A stretch of DNA of 64,000 nt from Rhodopirellula sp. SM50 (GTDB lineage: Bacteria; Planctomycetota; Planctomycetia; Pirellulales; Pirellulaceae): NCBI RefSeq assembly GCF_002289565.1, contig NZ_NTFY01000005.1, positions 62,001 through 126,000 on the forward strand, read 5' to 3'. The notes under the pieces are model-generated. The model did no database searches. It was not told where the DNA came from and worked only from the letters and a program-made list of their open reading frames with translations. Positions 27,597-36,586 of this stretch are shown one piece after another. Each line of letters starts with the position of its first letter. The stretch's first letter is position 1. A program made the translations under genes and the position numbers.

Positions 27597-27691
27597 ACCG
27601 GTGAGGCCCAGGCGGCGAGTGTTTAAAATCGCATCTGCGATCACCGGGGGCGTCGATGCTGTCCTTGCTCATGATTTGGGTCAAAAAATTT

Positions 27692-27954
27692 CGTGGTCAA
27701 AAAATGAGAAGATGGGGCGCGCGGAATTGCGATGGATCGTGCTCTGAACATCATCTCCTTCGCACAGCGTTCGGGCCTGCATATTTTGACCAACTCCTCC
27801 TAGGCTCTGTCCCTAAAGTCCTGCGAGCGAAAAGGGGGTCAGGAGTCAATCGTGGTCAAAAAATGAGAAGATGGGGCGCGCGGAATTGCGATGGATCGTG
27901 CTCTGAACATCATCTCCTTCGCACAGCGTCCGGGGCCTGCATATTTTGACCAAC
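27692..27954 (+). repeat. Direct repeat pair (about 103 bp each)
   Basis: Copies at 27692-27794 and 27851-27954 are nearly identical, differing by one or two bases near the end. Each begins CGTGGTCAAAAAATGAG and ends TATTTTGACCAAC, so the ends are themselves inverted (GGTCAAAA/TTTTGACC). Between them, 27803-27850 is one arm of the GGGGTCAGGAGTCAAT element also seen at 39078. The 27597-28081 gap holds only repeats. Confidence 0.8.
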
Positions 27955-27981
27955 CCATTTTTTGACCAACTCCTCCCACGC

Positions 27982-28060
27982 GCGAAAACGGGGTCAGGAG
28001 TCAATAGCCGGAACGGCCCTACGGGTGCTTCGCACTATTGACTCCTGACCCCCTTTTCGC
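27982..28060 (-). repeat. 79-bp palindromic element, identical inverted copy of 39101-39179
   Basis: Arms beginning GCGAAAACGGGGTCAGGAGT and ending ACTCCTGACCCCCTTTTCGC are complementary except for one base, around a 27-bp loop. Read on the other strand it matches 39101-39179 base for base. The arms resemble the ends linked with REP-associated tyrosine transposase (RAYT) elements, but no transposase gene is in the window. It ends just before the stop of the next minus-strand gene. Confidence 0.85.
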
Positions 28061-28081
28061 TCGCCCTTCCCAGCGACGCTC

Positions 28082-28510
28082 CTACTTCTCCTTCTTAAAC
28101 ACGATCGTCCTGGCTTTTTCGTCGTCGAACCCGGACGGGCCTTCAGGGGCGCCGGGCGCCGTCGCGCAGATCGTCCAGGTGTCATCTTCGAGCGTGTAGA
28201 TGCCTTCGACGATCAGCTTTTTGAGTTGCTCGATCGGGCAATCTTCGATCCGAACCGAGATCCGTTTCGGCTTGGCATTGGCATCGATTTCAAACGTTCC
28301 CTCATACCATTCTTTGCCCTCGGGGCCGTCGAACCGGATCTTCTTTCCATCAACGTTGAGCGTCGCCTTTTTCTTGCCGTTCTCGGTTTCGACTTCGGCT
28401 GTCCAATCGCCCTGCAGCTTTTCCAATTCCTTGTCCGCCGCTCCGGCGTCCGGGCTGAAGATCACAGTGGCGACGAGAAACAGAGCCAGCACTGGGAGTT
28501 GAAATCGCAT
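28082..28510 (-). CDS. Secreted TIGR03067-type planctomycete protein
   Basis: 142 residues, start ATG 28510. The signal peptide is FQLPVLALFLVATVIFSPDA with cleavage after AGA. The mature part opens with KELEKLQGDWTAEVETENGK, the LQG-W signature of the TIGR03067 domain, followed by a lipocalin-like beta meander (ATLNVDGKKIRFDG, KPKRISVRIEDCP, VEGIYTLEDDTWTICATAPG) and a C-terminal FDDEKARTIVFKKEK. The function of the domain is unknown; planctomycetes carry many copies. The neighbours give no further hint. Confidence 0.82.
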   Translation of the reverse strand: MRFQLPVLALFLVATVIFSPDAGAADKELEKLQGDWTAEVETENGKKKATLNVDGKKIRFDGPEGKEWYEGTFEIDANAKPKRISVRIEDCPIEQLKKLIVEGIYTLEDDTWTICATAPGAPEGPSGFDDEKARTIVFKKEK

Positions 28511-28943
28511 GGGGGGTACCGCACAGAAGGGGAGAAGGAGTGACGGGGCGCATTGTATCGATTAAGCGGCATCGGATCGCGGTTGCGGAGTTTCAGACGG
28601 CAAATTGCGGTGTGCCGGCGTCGTCAGGTCGACCCCAGCGAGTGTGGTCCCAACGATCATCCACTTTTTGCAGGGGAGCTAACGTCATCATCCGTCCAGG
28701 AATTGTCGCGACCGGCCGTTCCGGGCTTTGACTCGCGGACGAGATTTAATAAAATGCCGCAGTGGGAATTCGCCCTGTGGATCCCACGCCCGCCCCCGAC
28801 ACGACGGTCCTGGAGGTGGTTGATGGCCCCGGAACTCTGGCAAAGCTCGCTTTGCGAACCGGACAAGCCCAACCGACCGACCCGCTTTCGCCGCACTTGT
28901 GCGTGAGGGTTTTTGATTCTCAAGCCTCTATTGGAGCGAAACG
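28511..28943. other. Gene-free stretch upstream of the Tat genes
   Basis: No convincing reading frame, RNA or repeat was seen. Short frames here lack family features. It separates a minus-strand gene from the plus-strand Tat genes and must hold both promoters. A possible ribosome site TTGGAGCG lies about 8 bp before the tatA start. Confidence 0.5.
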
Positions 28944-29159
28944 ATGTCTGTATGTGGAGTTGCAAGCGGTCTGTATGCGATCGGATTTCCCGGCATGCCG
29001 GAGATGTTGATCGTGTTGTTCTTGGCGCTGTTGTTGTTCGGTGGTGCCAAGCTGCCGGGCCTGATGCGGAACCTGGGCAAGAGTGCCAACGAGTTTAAAC
29101 GTGGCATGAGTGAGTCAGCGGATGATGATGAACTGTCCGACAAAAAATCGGACGAATAG
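28944..29159 (+). CDS. tatA: Twin-arginine translocase subunit TatA/TatE
   Basis: 71 residues. One membrane helix (MLIVLFLALLLFGGAKLPGL) is followed by the amphipathic helix LMRNLGKSANEFKRGMSE and an acidic, hydrophilic tail, the standard TatA plan with the FGxxKLP turn present. The N-terminus is about 15 residues longer than usual before the helix; an internal ATG (GMPEML) could be the real start. The gene is followed by a second Tat gene after 2 bp, so the two form an operon. The subunit would serve export of the twin-arginine proteins coded in this window (DUF1501 pair members, TIM barrel protein). Confidence 0.9.
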   Translation: MSVCGVASGLYAIGFPGMPEMLIVLFLALLLFGGAKLPGLMRNLGKSANEFKRGMSESADDDELSDKKSDE

Positions 29160-29161
29160 AA

Positions 29162-29431
29162 ATGTTCGGGCTCAGTCCCTTTGAAATGATGGTGATCGGG
29201 GTGATCGCAGTCGTCTTGTTCGGCGGCAATCTACCCGACGTGGCTCGCAAAGCGGGCGGCTTCTATCGTGAATTCCGCAGTCGCCTCAATGAGGTCCAGC
29301 GAGAGTTCCGCGCCGCCGAGTACGAAGCGACCAAGGCGCTCAATCCTTACGAATCGTCGAAGGTTGAACCCGACGAGGACGACGAGGAACCTTCCGAGCC
29401 GGCGGCGCCCAAGTTCACACCGCCATCTTAA
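29162..29431 (+). CDS. Second TatA/TatB-family translocase subunit
   Basis: 89 residues, start ATG 29162, 2 bp after the tatA stop. The membrane helix FEMMVIGVIAVVLFGGNLPD is followed by ARKAGGFYREFRSRLNEVQR and a Pro/Glu-rich tail. The turn is FGGNLPD rather than FGxxKLP, and the helix begins with the SPFEMMVIG pattern often seen in TatB, so this may be the TatB partner. Short length argues for a TatA-like form. No tatC is adjacent. Confidence 0.85.
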   Translation: MFGLSPFEMMVIGVIAVVLFGGNLPDVARKAGGFYREFRSRLNEVQREFRAAEYEATKALNPYESSKVEPDEDDEEPSEPAAPKFTPPS

Positions 29432-29468
29432 GCCGACAGATCATGTTCCTGCGTGGGAAGCCGTTCCC

Positions 29469-29761
29469 ACGCAGCGAGGCCAATACGCCCTTGTTCCCCG
29501 GCTCCCGCCTGGGAACACACTGTAATGGAGGCTCCCGCCTCCTGGCCGTGAACCGCGTGTGGCGGGAGCCACAGCGGCATTGCGTTCCAAGGCAGGAGCC
29601 TTGGAACGAGTTAAGTTAACGCAGCAAGGCCAATCCCCCACTTGTTCCCCGGCTCCCGCCTGGGAACACACTGTGATGGAGGCTCCTGCCTCCTGGCCGC
29701 CAACCGCGTGTGGCGGGAGCCGCAGCGGCATTGCGTTCCAAGGCAGGAGCCTTGGATCGAG
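29469..29761 (+). repeat. Tandem pair of about 142-bp hairpin-rich repeats
   Basis: Copy 1 is 29469-29610 and copy 2 is 29619-29761. Both begin ACGCAGC-AGGCCAAT, run through TTCCCCGGCTCCCGCCTGGG, a GGAGGC/GCCTCC hairpin and GTGTGGCGGGAGCC, and end TTCCAAGGCAGGAGCCTTGG. Differences are scattered substitutions. It fills the 29432-29774 gap between convergent genes. Confidence 0.8.
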
Positions 29762-29774
29762 TTGGATACTCCAC

Positions 29775-30704
29775 TTACTCCGGACGCTTAAACAGGTCCA
29801 GAAAACGATCTTCGAACTGATCGAACACGCCCAGCCGATCGAGTTCATTCTTCAGTTCGTATGCCTTCGAACGGTCGTCGGCGGCTTGGGCGAACAGGGT
29901 TTCGATTCTCGCCTGGTCCGCTTCGGCAAGTTCTTCATCATTGTCGTTTGGGGGCTCGAATGACTCGGACGCGCCGGACTCGCCGCCTGCCATCTTTTCC
30001 TTGAACTTGGCCAGCAACTCACCGAGTTGTTGTTCGATGGCGTGAGCTTGTTCTTTCAATTCGGTAAAATCCAGTGGGACTTCTGCCATCTCGGCAAACA
30101 CTTCCAGCACCGCAAGCGACGCCTTGGGGAACGGCAGTTGGGCGAACATGTGTGGCATCTCGCCGAGCAGGCAAACGCCTTCCATGCCCTTGTCGACGGC
30201 GGCGGCAAGCAGCACGCCGTTGAGCCCGCTGACGTGGCCTTCTTCCAAATAACGCACTTCGGGCCGATCGAGTTCCTTCAGCGTCACTGAGTCGGTGGCC
30301 GCCCCGAACAGGCGTGATTCATGTTCGGGATGCATGTCCGTCGCCATCGCGGCAAAGGTAAACACGCGCTCGACACCTTGATCGCGGGCAAAGTCGATCA
30401 GCTTTTCGCAGAATTCAAATTTGCCCAGCGGCGGCTGGGCTTCACCGATAAAGACGATGATGTCCCGTTTGCCTTCCGGGGCTTTCCAAACGAAAAACCG
30501 GCTCCGCGGCCGCTGCGTTTTTTGCACAATCCCCGATTTGATGATCGCATAGTCGACATCAAACAAACCGTTGGACGCGAATTCGCCCAAATACTGCATG
30601 CCCAATTTGGCCATCAGATAGTATCCCGCGCTGATCGCCACGTGTCCCATCCCGGGCCACACGGCGACCAACCATGGACGGTTCGACTTAATCGCTTCGC
30701 TCAT
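29775..30704 (-). CDS. PAC2 family protein
   Basis: 309 residues; ATG 30704 is used (a TTG lies one codon upstream). The PAC2 fold, named after the proteasome assembly chaperone 2, is seen in WLVAVWPGMGHVAISAGYYL, QYLGEFASNGLFDVDYAIIK, IVFIGEAQPP and VERVFTFAAMATDMHPEHES, then VSGLNGVLLAAAVDKGMEGV and LLGEMPHMFAQLPFPKASLA. The C-terminal hundred residues are highly acidic and helical, with a coiled-coil look. Function in bacteria is unknown; actinobacterial and archaeal relatives are often described as ATP-grasp-associated or proteasome-linked. No proteasome gene is nearby. Confidence 0.85.
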   Translation of the reverse strand: MSEAIKSNRPWLVAVWPGMGHVAISAGYYLMAKLGMQYLGEFASNGLFDVDYAIIKSGIVQKTQRPRSRFFVWKAPEGKRDIIVFIGEAQPPLGKFEFCEKLIDFARDQGVERVFTFAAMATDMHPEHESRLFGAATDSVTLKELDRPEVRYLEEGHVSGLNGVLLAAAVDKGMEGVCLLGEMPHMFAQLPFPKASLAVLEVFAEMAEVPLDFTELKEQAHAIEQQLGELLAKFKEKMAGGESGASESFEPPNDNDEELAEADQARIETLFAQAADDRSKAYELKNELDRLGVFDQFEDRFLDLFKRPE

Positions 30705-30784
30705 CAATCGTGTTCAAGTGGGAAAAGGATGCCAAATTGGCTCATCGGTTAACCTATTTAGCAAACGGCGCGCCAACACGATCA

Positions 30785-30963
30785 GGTGGTTAGCGGAACG
30801 GCGCGAGCCGTCCGGTGTCCGCTGGAGAACGCGTTGAAAGACCGGAGGGCTCGCGCCCTACCGCTAACAAATGCGGAGGTGGTTAGCGGAACGGCGCGAG
30901 CCGTCCGGTGTCGGCTGGAGAACGCGTTGAAAGCCTCGGAGGGCTCGCGCCCTACCGCGAACA
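30785..30963 (+). repeat. Tandem 93-bp repeat, half-element of the nested-palindrome family
   Basis: Two copies start at 30785 and 30878 with GGTGGTTAGCGGAACGGCGC and end GGGCTCGCGCCCTACCGC. The inner arms match those of 13694-13825, but the outer arms are absent. It lies in the 30705-31120 gap, where no gene is seen. Confidence 0.75.
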
Positions 30964-31120
30964 ACAGATATCCCGCTTGGTGTCAATGGAGGTGGCATTG
31001 GGTTCACGCCGGCATTCGGGCTCCTGGGGGCCGTTCGAACCGCACAGTAGGCCGATTGGCACACCAATTGCCTCTTGACTCGCTGTGTTCCCAACCGACT
31101 CATCAACCGTGAGAGCTCCG

Positions 31121-31624
31121 ATGCATACCGAAAAGACTCCGACGGCCCGCGATATCATGAACACGCACGTCCAATGCGTTCAGCCCGAGATGATGTTGGG
31201 GGACATTGTGGCGTTCTTATTGAAACACAAGATTTCCAACGCCCCCGTGGTCAAACACGACGGCAATGTGAAACATCTGCTGGGCTTCATCTCCGAAGGC
31301 GACTGTTTGGAATTTCTCGCCAATGAGATGTTCTACGGCAATCCCAGCCCGACGCAGACCGCCACCACGATCATGAAGAAACATCCCACCTGCGTCGGAC
31401 CCGACACCGACGTGTTTGCGTTGACGTCGATTTTCATGAGTCATCAATTCCGCCATCTGCCCGTGGTCGATGGCGATCAACATCTGCTGGGGATCATCAG
31501 CCGCCGCGATATCCTTCGCGCCCTCGACGAATTTTACCACCAATGGAATCGCTCCAGCGACCGAGAGCGGTTCCCCGTCGACGTCCACAAGATCATGAAC
31601 CACCGGTTCATCGTCACCGGTTGA
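31121..31624 (+). CDS. CBS-domain pair protein
   Basis: 167 residues from ATG 31121 (a longer frame from 31085 is less likely). Two CBS motifs are present: TARDIMNTHVQCVQPEMMLG with VAFLLKHKISNAPVVKHDGN and LLGFISEGDCLEF; then TIMKKHPTCVGPDTDVFALT with MSHQFRHLPVVDGDQHLLGI and ISRRDILRAL. Such stand-alone pairs bind adenine nucleotides and regulate partners. The gene lies 140 bp before the N-type ATP synthase operon on the same strand, so a link to energy state is possible but unproven. A 15-bp ATCGTCACCGGTTG duplication covers its 3' end. Confidence 0.88.
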   Translation: MHTEKTPTARDIMNTHVQCVQPEMMLGDIVAFLLKHKISNAPVVKHDGNVKHLLGFISEGDCLEFLANEMFYGNPSPTQTATTIMKKHPTCVGPDTDVFALTSIFMSHQFRHLPVVDGDQHLLGIISRRDILRALDEFYHQWNRSSDRERFPVDVHKIMNHRFIVTG

Positions 31625-31761
31625 TCGTCACCGGTTGATCGCGCGGTGACGCACAGCGATTGCGTTGGTGCTTCACCGCGGCACAGCATTTGCCTCCAGC
31701 TAGGTGTCGCGACGGGACGCCGAAAACGCCTCGTCCGCCAGCGCTGTCCCCTATGCGGTGA

Positions 31762-33568
<1,807 letters not shown>

Positions 33569-33572
<4 letters not shown>

Positions 33573-33943
33573 GCGGTTCCGATCACGACCGGCCGAACAG
33601 CATGCCAAACAACACCGCGGGCGGGGCGGAGTCGCAGCAGACGTCGTCGGAAGGGTTTCGCAGTGATCTGGAACGAGACGTCTCGACCCGGGAACAACGA
33701 AAGCTGAAGGCGCGTGCGGAAGTGCATCGAACGATCTGGTTCGGCTTGGGAACCTTCGGCCTGGTCGGCTGGTCGGTCACGCTGCCCGCGCTGGCCGGGA
33801 TCGCGACCGGGGTTTGGATCGATCACAGGTTTCCGAGCCGGTTCTCGTGGACCTTGATGTTATTGGTGTTGGGCGTCGCGCTGGGGTGTTTGAACGCTTG
33901 GCGTTGGATTTCCCGCGAGAGTCAAAACGAAGCAAGGCATTGA
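33569..33943 (+). CDS. atpQ: AtpQ, AtpI-like assembly membrane protein of the N-ATPase
   Basis: 124 residues from ATG 33569, overlapping the atpC stop by 4 bp. A hydrophilic N-terminal half (STREQRKLKARAEVHRTIW) precedes two membrane helices (GLVGWSVTLPALAGIATGVW, SRFSWTLMLLVLGVALGCLN), the AtpI/AtpQ pattern of conserved short membrane proteins in N-ATPase operons. The expected role is help in c-ring assembly or ion handling. The longer frame starting at 33260 is a shadow of atpC. Confidence 0.88.
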
Positions 33944-33955
33944 ACAGAGGCAATC

Positions 33956-34264
33956 ATGTTTGAATCCATCGAAATCATCTTGGCTGCCGGCTTGGGGGCC
34001 GTTTTGGCGATCTTTTACTTCGGCGGTCTGTGGTGGACGCTCCGCTGTCTGTCGACTTCGCAGCGACCGCTGGCGATTTACTTTGCCAGTCTGACGACCC
34101 GGATAGTGATCGCGTTGCTGGTGTTCACCGGTTTCGCCGTCTACGGAGTCTGGCAGACGTTCGCGGCGTGTTTGTTGGGGTTCCTGGTCACGCGGATCGC
34201 GCTGCTGCGATTGTTGGGACGGGAACCCAGTTTGGCGACGGCCGTCCAACGGAGCGGGCCATGA
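33956..34264 (+). CDS. atpR: AtpR, small N-ATPase membrane subunit
   Basis: 102 residues, three predicted helices (IEIILAAGLGAVLAIFYFGG, RIVIALLVFTGFAVYGVWQT, FAACLLGFLVTRIALLRLLG). AtpR is found only in N-ATPase operons, always after atpQ, as here. It carries arginines within or beside the helices (TLRCL, LTTRIVI, VTRIALLR), which have been proposed to interact with the c subunit. The stop overlaps the atpB start by 4 bp. Confidence 0.88.
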   Translation: MFESIEIILAAGLGAVLAIFYFGGLWWTLRCLSTSQRPLAIYFASLTTRIVIALLVFTGFAVYGVWQTFAACLLGFLVTRIALLRLLGREPSLATAVQRSGP

Positions 34265-35031
34265 ACGGGGTGCAGATTTCGGTCGACCAATGGGTGCTGT
34301 GGCAATCCGATCATTGGCCGATGGTCAAATTGAACGCCACGATCGTCTTCACCTGGTGCGTGATGGCACTGTTGGCGATCGGATCGTGGTGGGTGACGCG
34401 TCGATTGTCCACCGACACGACGGTCCCCAAATTTCAAAACGTGTTGGAAGTGATCGTCGGTGGGATGCGGGATCAAATTCGCGAGGTCAGCGGTCGCGAT
34501 CCGGGTCAGTACCTGGCCTTTGTCGGCACGTTGTTCTTGTTCATCTGCGTTGCCAATCTGCTCAGTATTGTGCCCGGGTATCAACCGCCGACGGCGTCGT
34601 TGTCGACGACCGCGGCACTGGCAACGTGTGTGTTCATTGCGGTTCCAATCTATGGGATCGCGGTGCAGGGACCGCGGTCCTATTTACAACACTACCTTCG
34701 CCCGACCCCGTTGATGATGCCCTTCAATATCATCGGCGAACTTTCCCGGACACTCGCGTTGGCCGTTCGACTGTACGGCAACATGATGAGCGGCACCGTG
34801 GTCGCCGCGATCTTGATCGGGTTTGTTCCGCTGTTCGTCCCGATCTTGATGCAGGTCTTGGGGCTGCTAACGGGATTGATCCAAGCGTACATCTTTGCGG
34901 TCTTGGCGATGGTTTACATCGCTTCGGCCACGACCGTTTATCACCAGCGTGAGTCGTCGTCGAAGGCGGCTGACGTGGAAACGAACGAGAATTCCCAAGG
35001 CTACCGAATCGCCGGAGAGCACCATGAATAG
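34261..35031 (+). CDS. atpB: N-type ATP synthase subunit a
   Basis: 256 residues from ATG 34261; the longer frame from 34030 is atpR read in another frame. Membrane protein with five or six helices. The essential stator arginine is in LSRTLALAVRLYGNMMSGTV, and the last helices (GLLTGLIQAYIFAVLAMVYI) carry the conserved Gln equivalent. It forms the ion half-channels against the c ring. The stop lies 8 bp inside the atpE gene, an unusually long overlap that couples a and c synthesis. Confidence 0.94.
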   Translation: MNGVQISVDQWVLWQSDHWPMVKLNATIVFTWCVMALLAIGSWWVTRRLSTDTTVPKFQNVLEVIVGGMRDQIREVSGRDPGQYLAFVGTLFLFICVANLLSIVPGYQPPTASLSTTAALATCVFIAVPIYGIAVQGPRSYLQHYLRPTPLMMPFNIIGELSRTLALAVRLYGNMMSGTVVAAILIGFVPLFVPILMQVLGLLTGLIQAYIFAVLAMVYIASATTVYHQRESSSKAADVETNENSQGYRIAGEHHE

Positions 35032-35479
35032 TCATCGCATTCCCGTTTTCTTGTTGGCGACGATCTTGATCGTGGGGGTCGTCGGCGTCCACCAGCACCC
35101 CGCCCGGGCGCAAGGCAACGCCGAGCAAACGTTCGGAGTGGCCGAATCTGACGCGTCGCCGTCCGAATCCGTTTCCAACGGCACAGCCCGCTCCAACGCA
35201 GGCCAGGGCGGCATCGACAACCTGGGGCTGATCGCCTTGGGGTCGATCGTTGTCGCGGGTCTGACGATCGCCATCGGCTCCATTGGACCGGCGCTCGGCG
35301 AAGGCCGAGCGGTCGCCCAAGCCCTCAACGCCATCGCCCAGCAACCTGATTCGTCCAACACGATCACCCGCACACTGTTCGTCGGTTTGGCCATGATCGA
35401 ATCCACCGCGATCTATTGCTTTGTCGTCGCCATGATTCTGTTGTTCGCCAATCCGTTTTGGAACCATTTCACCCAGTAG
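35024..35479 (+). CDS. atpE: N-type ATP synthase subunit c with N-terminal signal-like extension
   Basis: 151 residues from ATG 35024, nearly twice a normal c subunit. The first 70 residues are a hydrophobic, signal-like segment (IPVFLLATILIVGVVGVHQH, then PARAQG) plus a Ser/Asn-rich linker. The hairpin follows: LGLIALGSIVVAGLTIAIGS, GPALGEGRAVAQALNAIAQQ, a polar loop with PDSS, then LFVGLAMIESTAIYCFVVAM. The ion site therefore has a Glu in LGEG, where the Ilyobacter sodium enzyme has Gln32, and Glu-Ser-Thr in MIEST, where it has Glu65-Ser66. The conserved Tyr four residues on is present. Confidence 0.93.
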   Translation: MNSHRIPVFLLATILIVGVVGVHQHPARAQGNAEQTFGVAESDASPSESVSNGTARSNAGQGGIDNLGLIALGSIVVAGLTIAIGSIGPALGEGRAVAQALNAIAQQPDSSNTITRTLFVGLAMIESTAIYCFVVAMILLFANPFWNHFTQ

Positions 35480-35485
35480 CCGGTC

Positions 35486-36247
35486 ATGTCCATCGATTGG
35501 TTTACCTTTATCGCACAGATCATCAACTTCCTGATTCTGGTCGGGTTGTTACGGTGGCTGTTGTACGGACCGATCATCGCGGCGATGAATCAGCGCGAAG
35601 CGAAGATCTCTCAACGCTGGAATGACGCCAATGAAAAACTCGCCGAAGCCGAACAGGCGGTCGCGTCGTATCAACAACAGCAGGCCGAGTTCGAACAGCA
35701 ACGCGAAGCCATGCTTGAAGACGCGCGGCGGGGATCGGACGAACACCGAGAGCGTTTGACCAGGGAAGCTCGTGACGACGTTGAACTGAAACGCAACCAG
35801 TGGTTGGATGGATTGAAGCGGGAGCAAGCCGAGTCGGCCGATGAGGTGCGCGAGCAGTTCGGGGAGATGGCCATGCATTCCGCCCGCCACACGCTGATGG
35901 AATTGGCCGATGCAGAATTGGAAACACGCGTGGTCGAAAAGTTCATCAACCGGATCAAGCAGATGGACGAGCCGCGCCGCGATGAAATCAGAACGCTACT
36001 TACCGACGATGCGTCCCAAGTTCGTATTCGAAGCGCGTTTGAATTGCCGGACGACGTCCGCGGTCGGCTGAACGCGGTCGTCCGCGAGACGCTCGGCTAT
36101 CAAGGCGACATCGCGTTTCGGCAATCGGCGGATTTGATTTGCGGCATTCAACTCGACGCCGGGGGATACAGCATCCAGTGGAACGTGGACGACTTCGTGC
36201 GAGGGATCAACGCGGACTTCACCACGCGTTTGGGGAGGGACGGCTAG
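35486..36247 (+). CDS. atpF: N-type ATP synthase subunit b with delta-like C-terminus
   Basis: 253 residues, start ATG 35486, 6 bp after atpE. One N-terminal helix (WFTFIAQIINFLILVGLLRW) and a long coiled coil rich in Glu/Gln/Arg (about residues 40-150) form the stator stalk. The last 100 residues (VVEKFINRIKQM, then SADLICGIQLDAGGYSIQWN and VRGINADF) resemble the C-terminal part of delta subunits, which are absent as a separate gene in N-ATPases. A repeat of about 170 bp separates it from atpA. Confidence 0.9.
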   Translation: MSIDWFTFIAQIINFLILVGLLRWLLYGPIIAAMNQREAKISQRWNDANEKLAEAEQAVASYQQQQAEFEQQREAMLEDARRGSDEHRERLTREARDDVELKRNQWLDGLKREQAESADEVREQFGEMAMHSARHTLMELADAELETRVVEKFINRIKQMDEPRRDEIRTLLTDDASQVRIRSAFELPDDVRGRLNAVVRETLGYQGDIAFRQSADLICGIQLDAGGYSIQWNVDDFVRGINADFTTRLGRDG

Positions 36248-36309
36248 ATGAGGATTCAGCTGGGAAGTCCGCCTCCCCGGCAGCATGGGTATCGACACAA
36301 GTCGCAACA

Positions 36310-36480
36310 GTCGAAGTCACCCTCCCTCTGGGAGGGTCGCGGAGGAGTTTGCGACGACGCGGGGAGGGTCCATGTGGCTCTGAATCGCTCAGCGATGATC
36401 GCTCGCCCCTCCCCTCGCTGCCAGGGAGGGTGACTGAAGTTGTGTAGACACCAATGCCCAGGCGGAGAGCGACGAACCCG
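36310..36480. repeat. Dispersed palindrome-rich element, copy 2, inside the atp operon
   Basis: Lies between atpF and atpA (gap 36248-36586, no gene). It contains GAAGTCACCCTC, the palindrome ACCCTCCCTCTGGGAGGGT (36319-36337), GTGGCTCTGAATC, CCCCTCCCCTCGCTG, CCAGGGAGGGT and AAGTTGTGTAGACACCAATG, in the same order as the copy at 1541-1735. Other genes of the operon overlap, so it looks like an insertion. Confidence 0.75.
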
Positions 36481-36586
36481 CCTTGTTTTCAATAACTTAA
36501 AAACTGCACGACCTCTTTAGCGAGACGAGGTCGATCGGTGAATCACGCTTGAAAAACAGACATTGACAAGAACACCTGACAAACGC

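Noticed and set aside
27597-28081. Insertion sequence
   Set aside because: Repeats with inverted ends are present, but no transposase frame is found in or near them.
28553-28906. 117-codon plus-strand open frame upstream of tatA
   Set aside because: Basic, Arg/Pro-rich translation without domain or signal features, typical of non-coding high-GC DNA.
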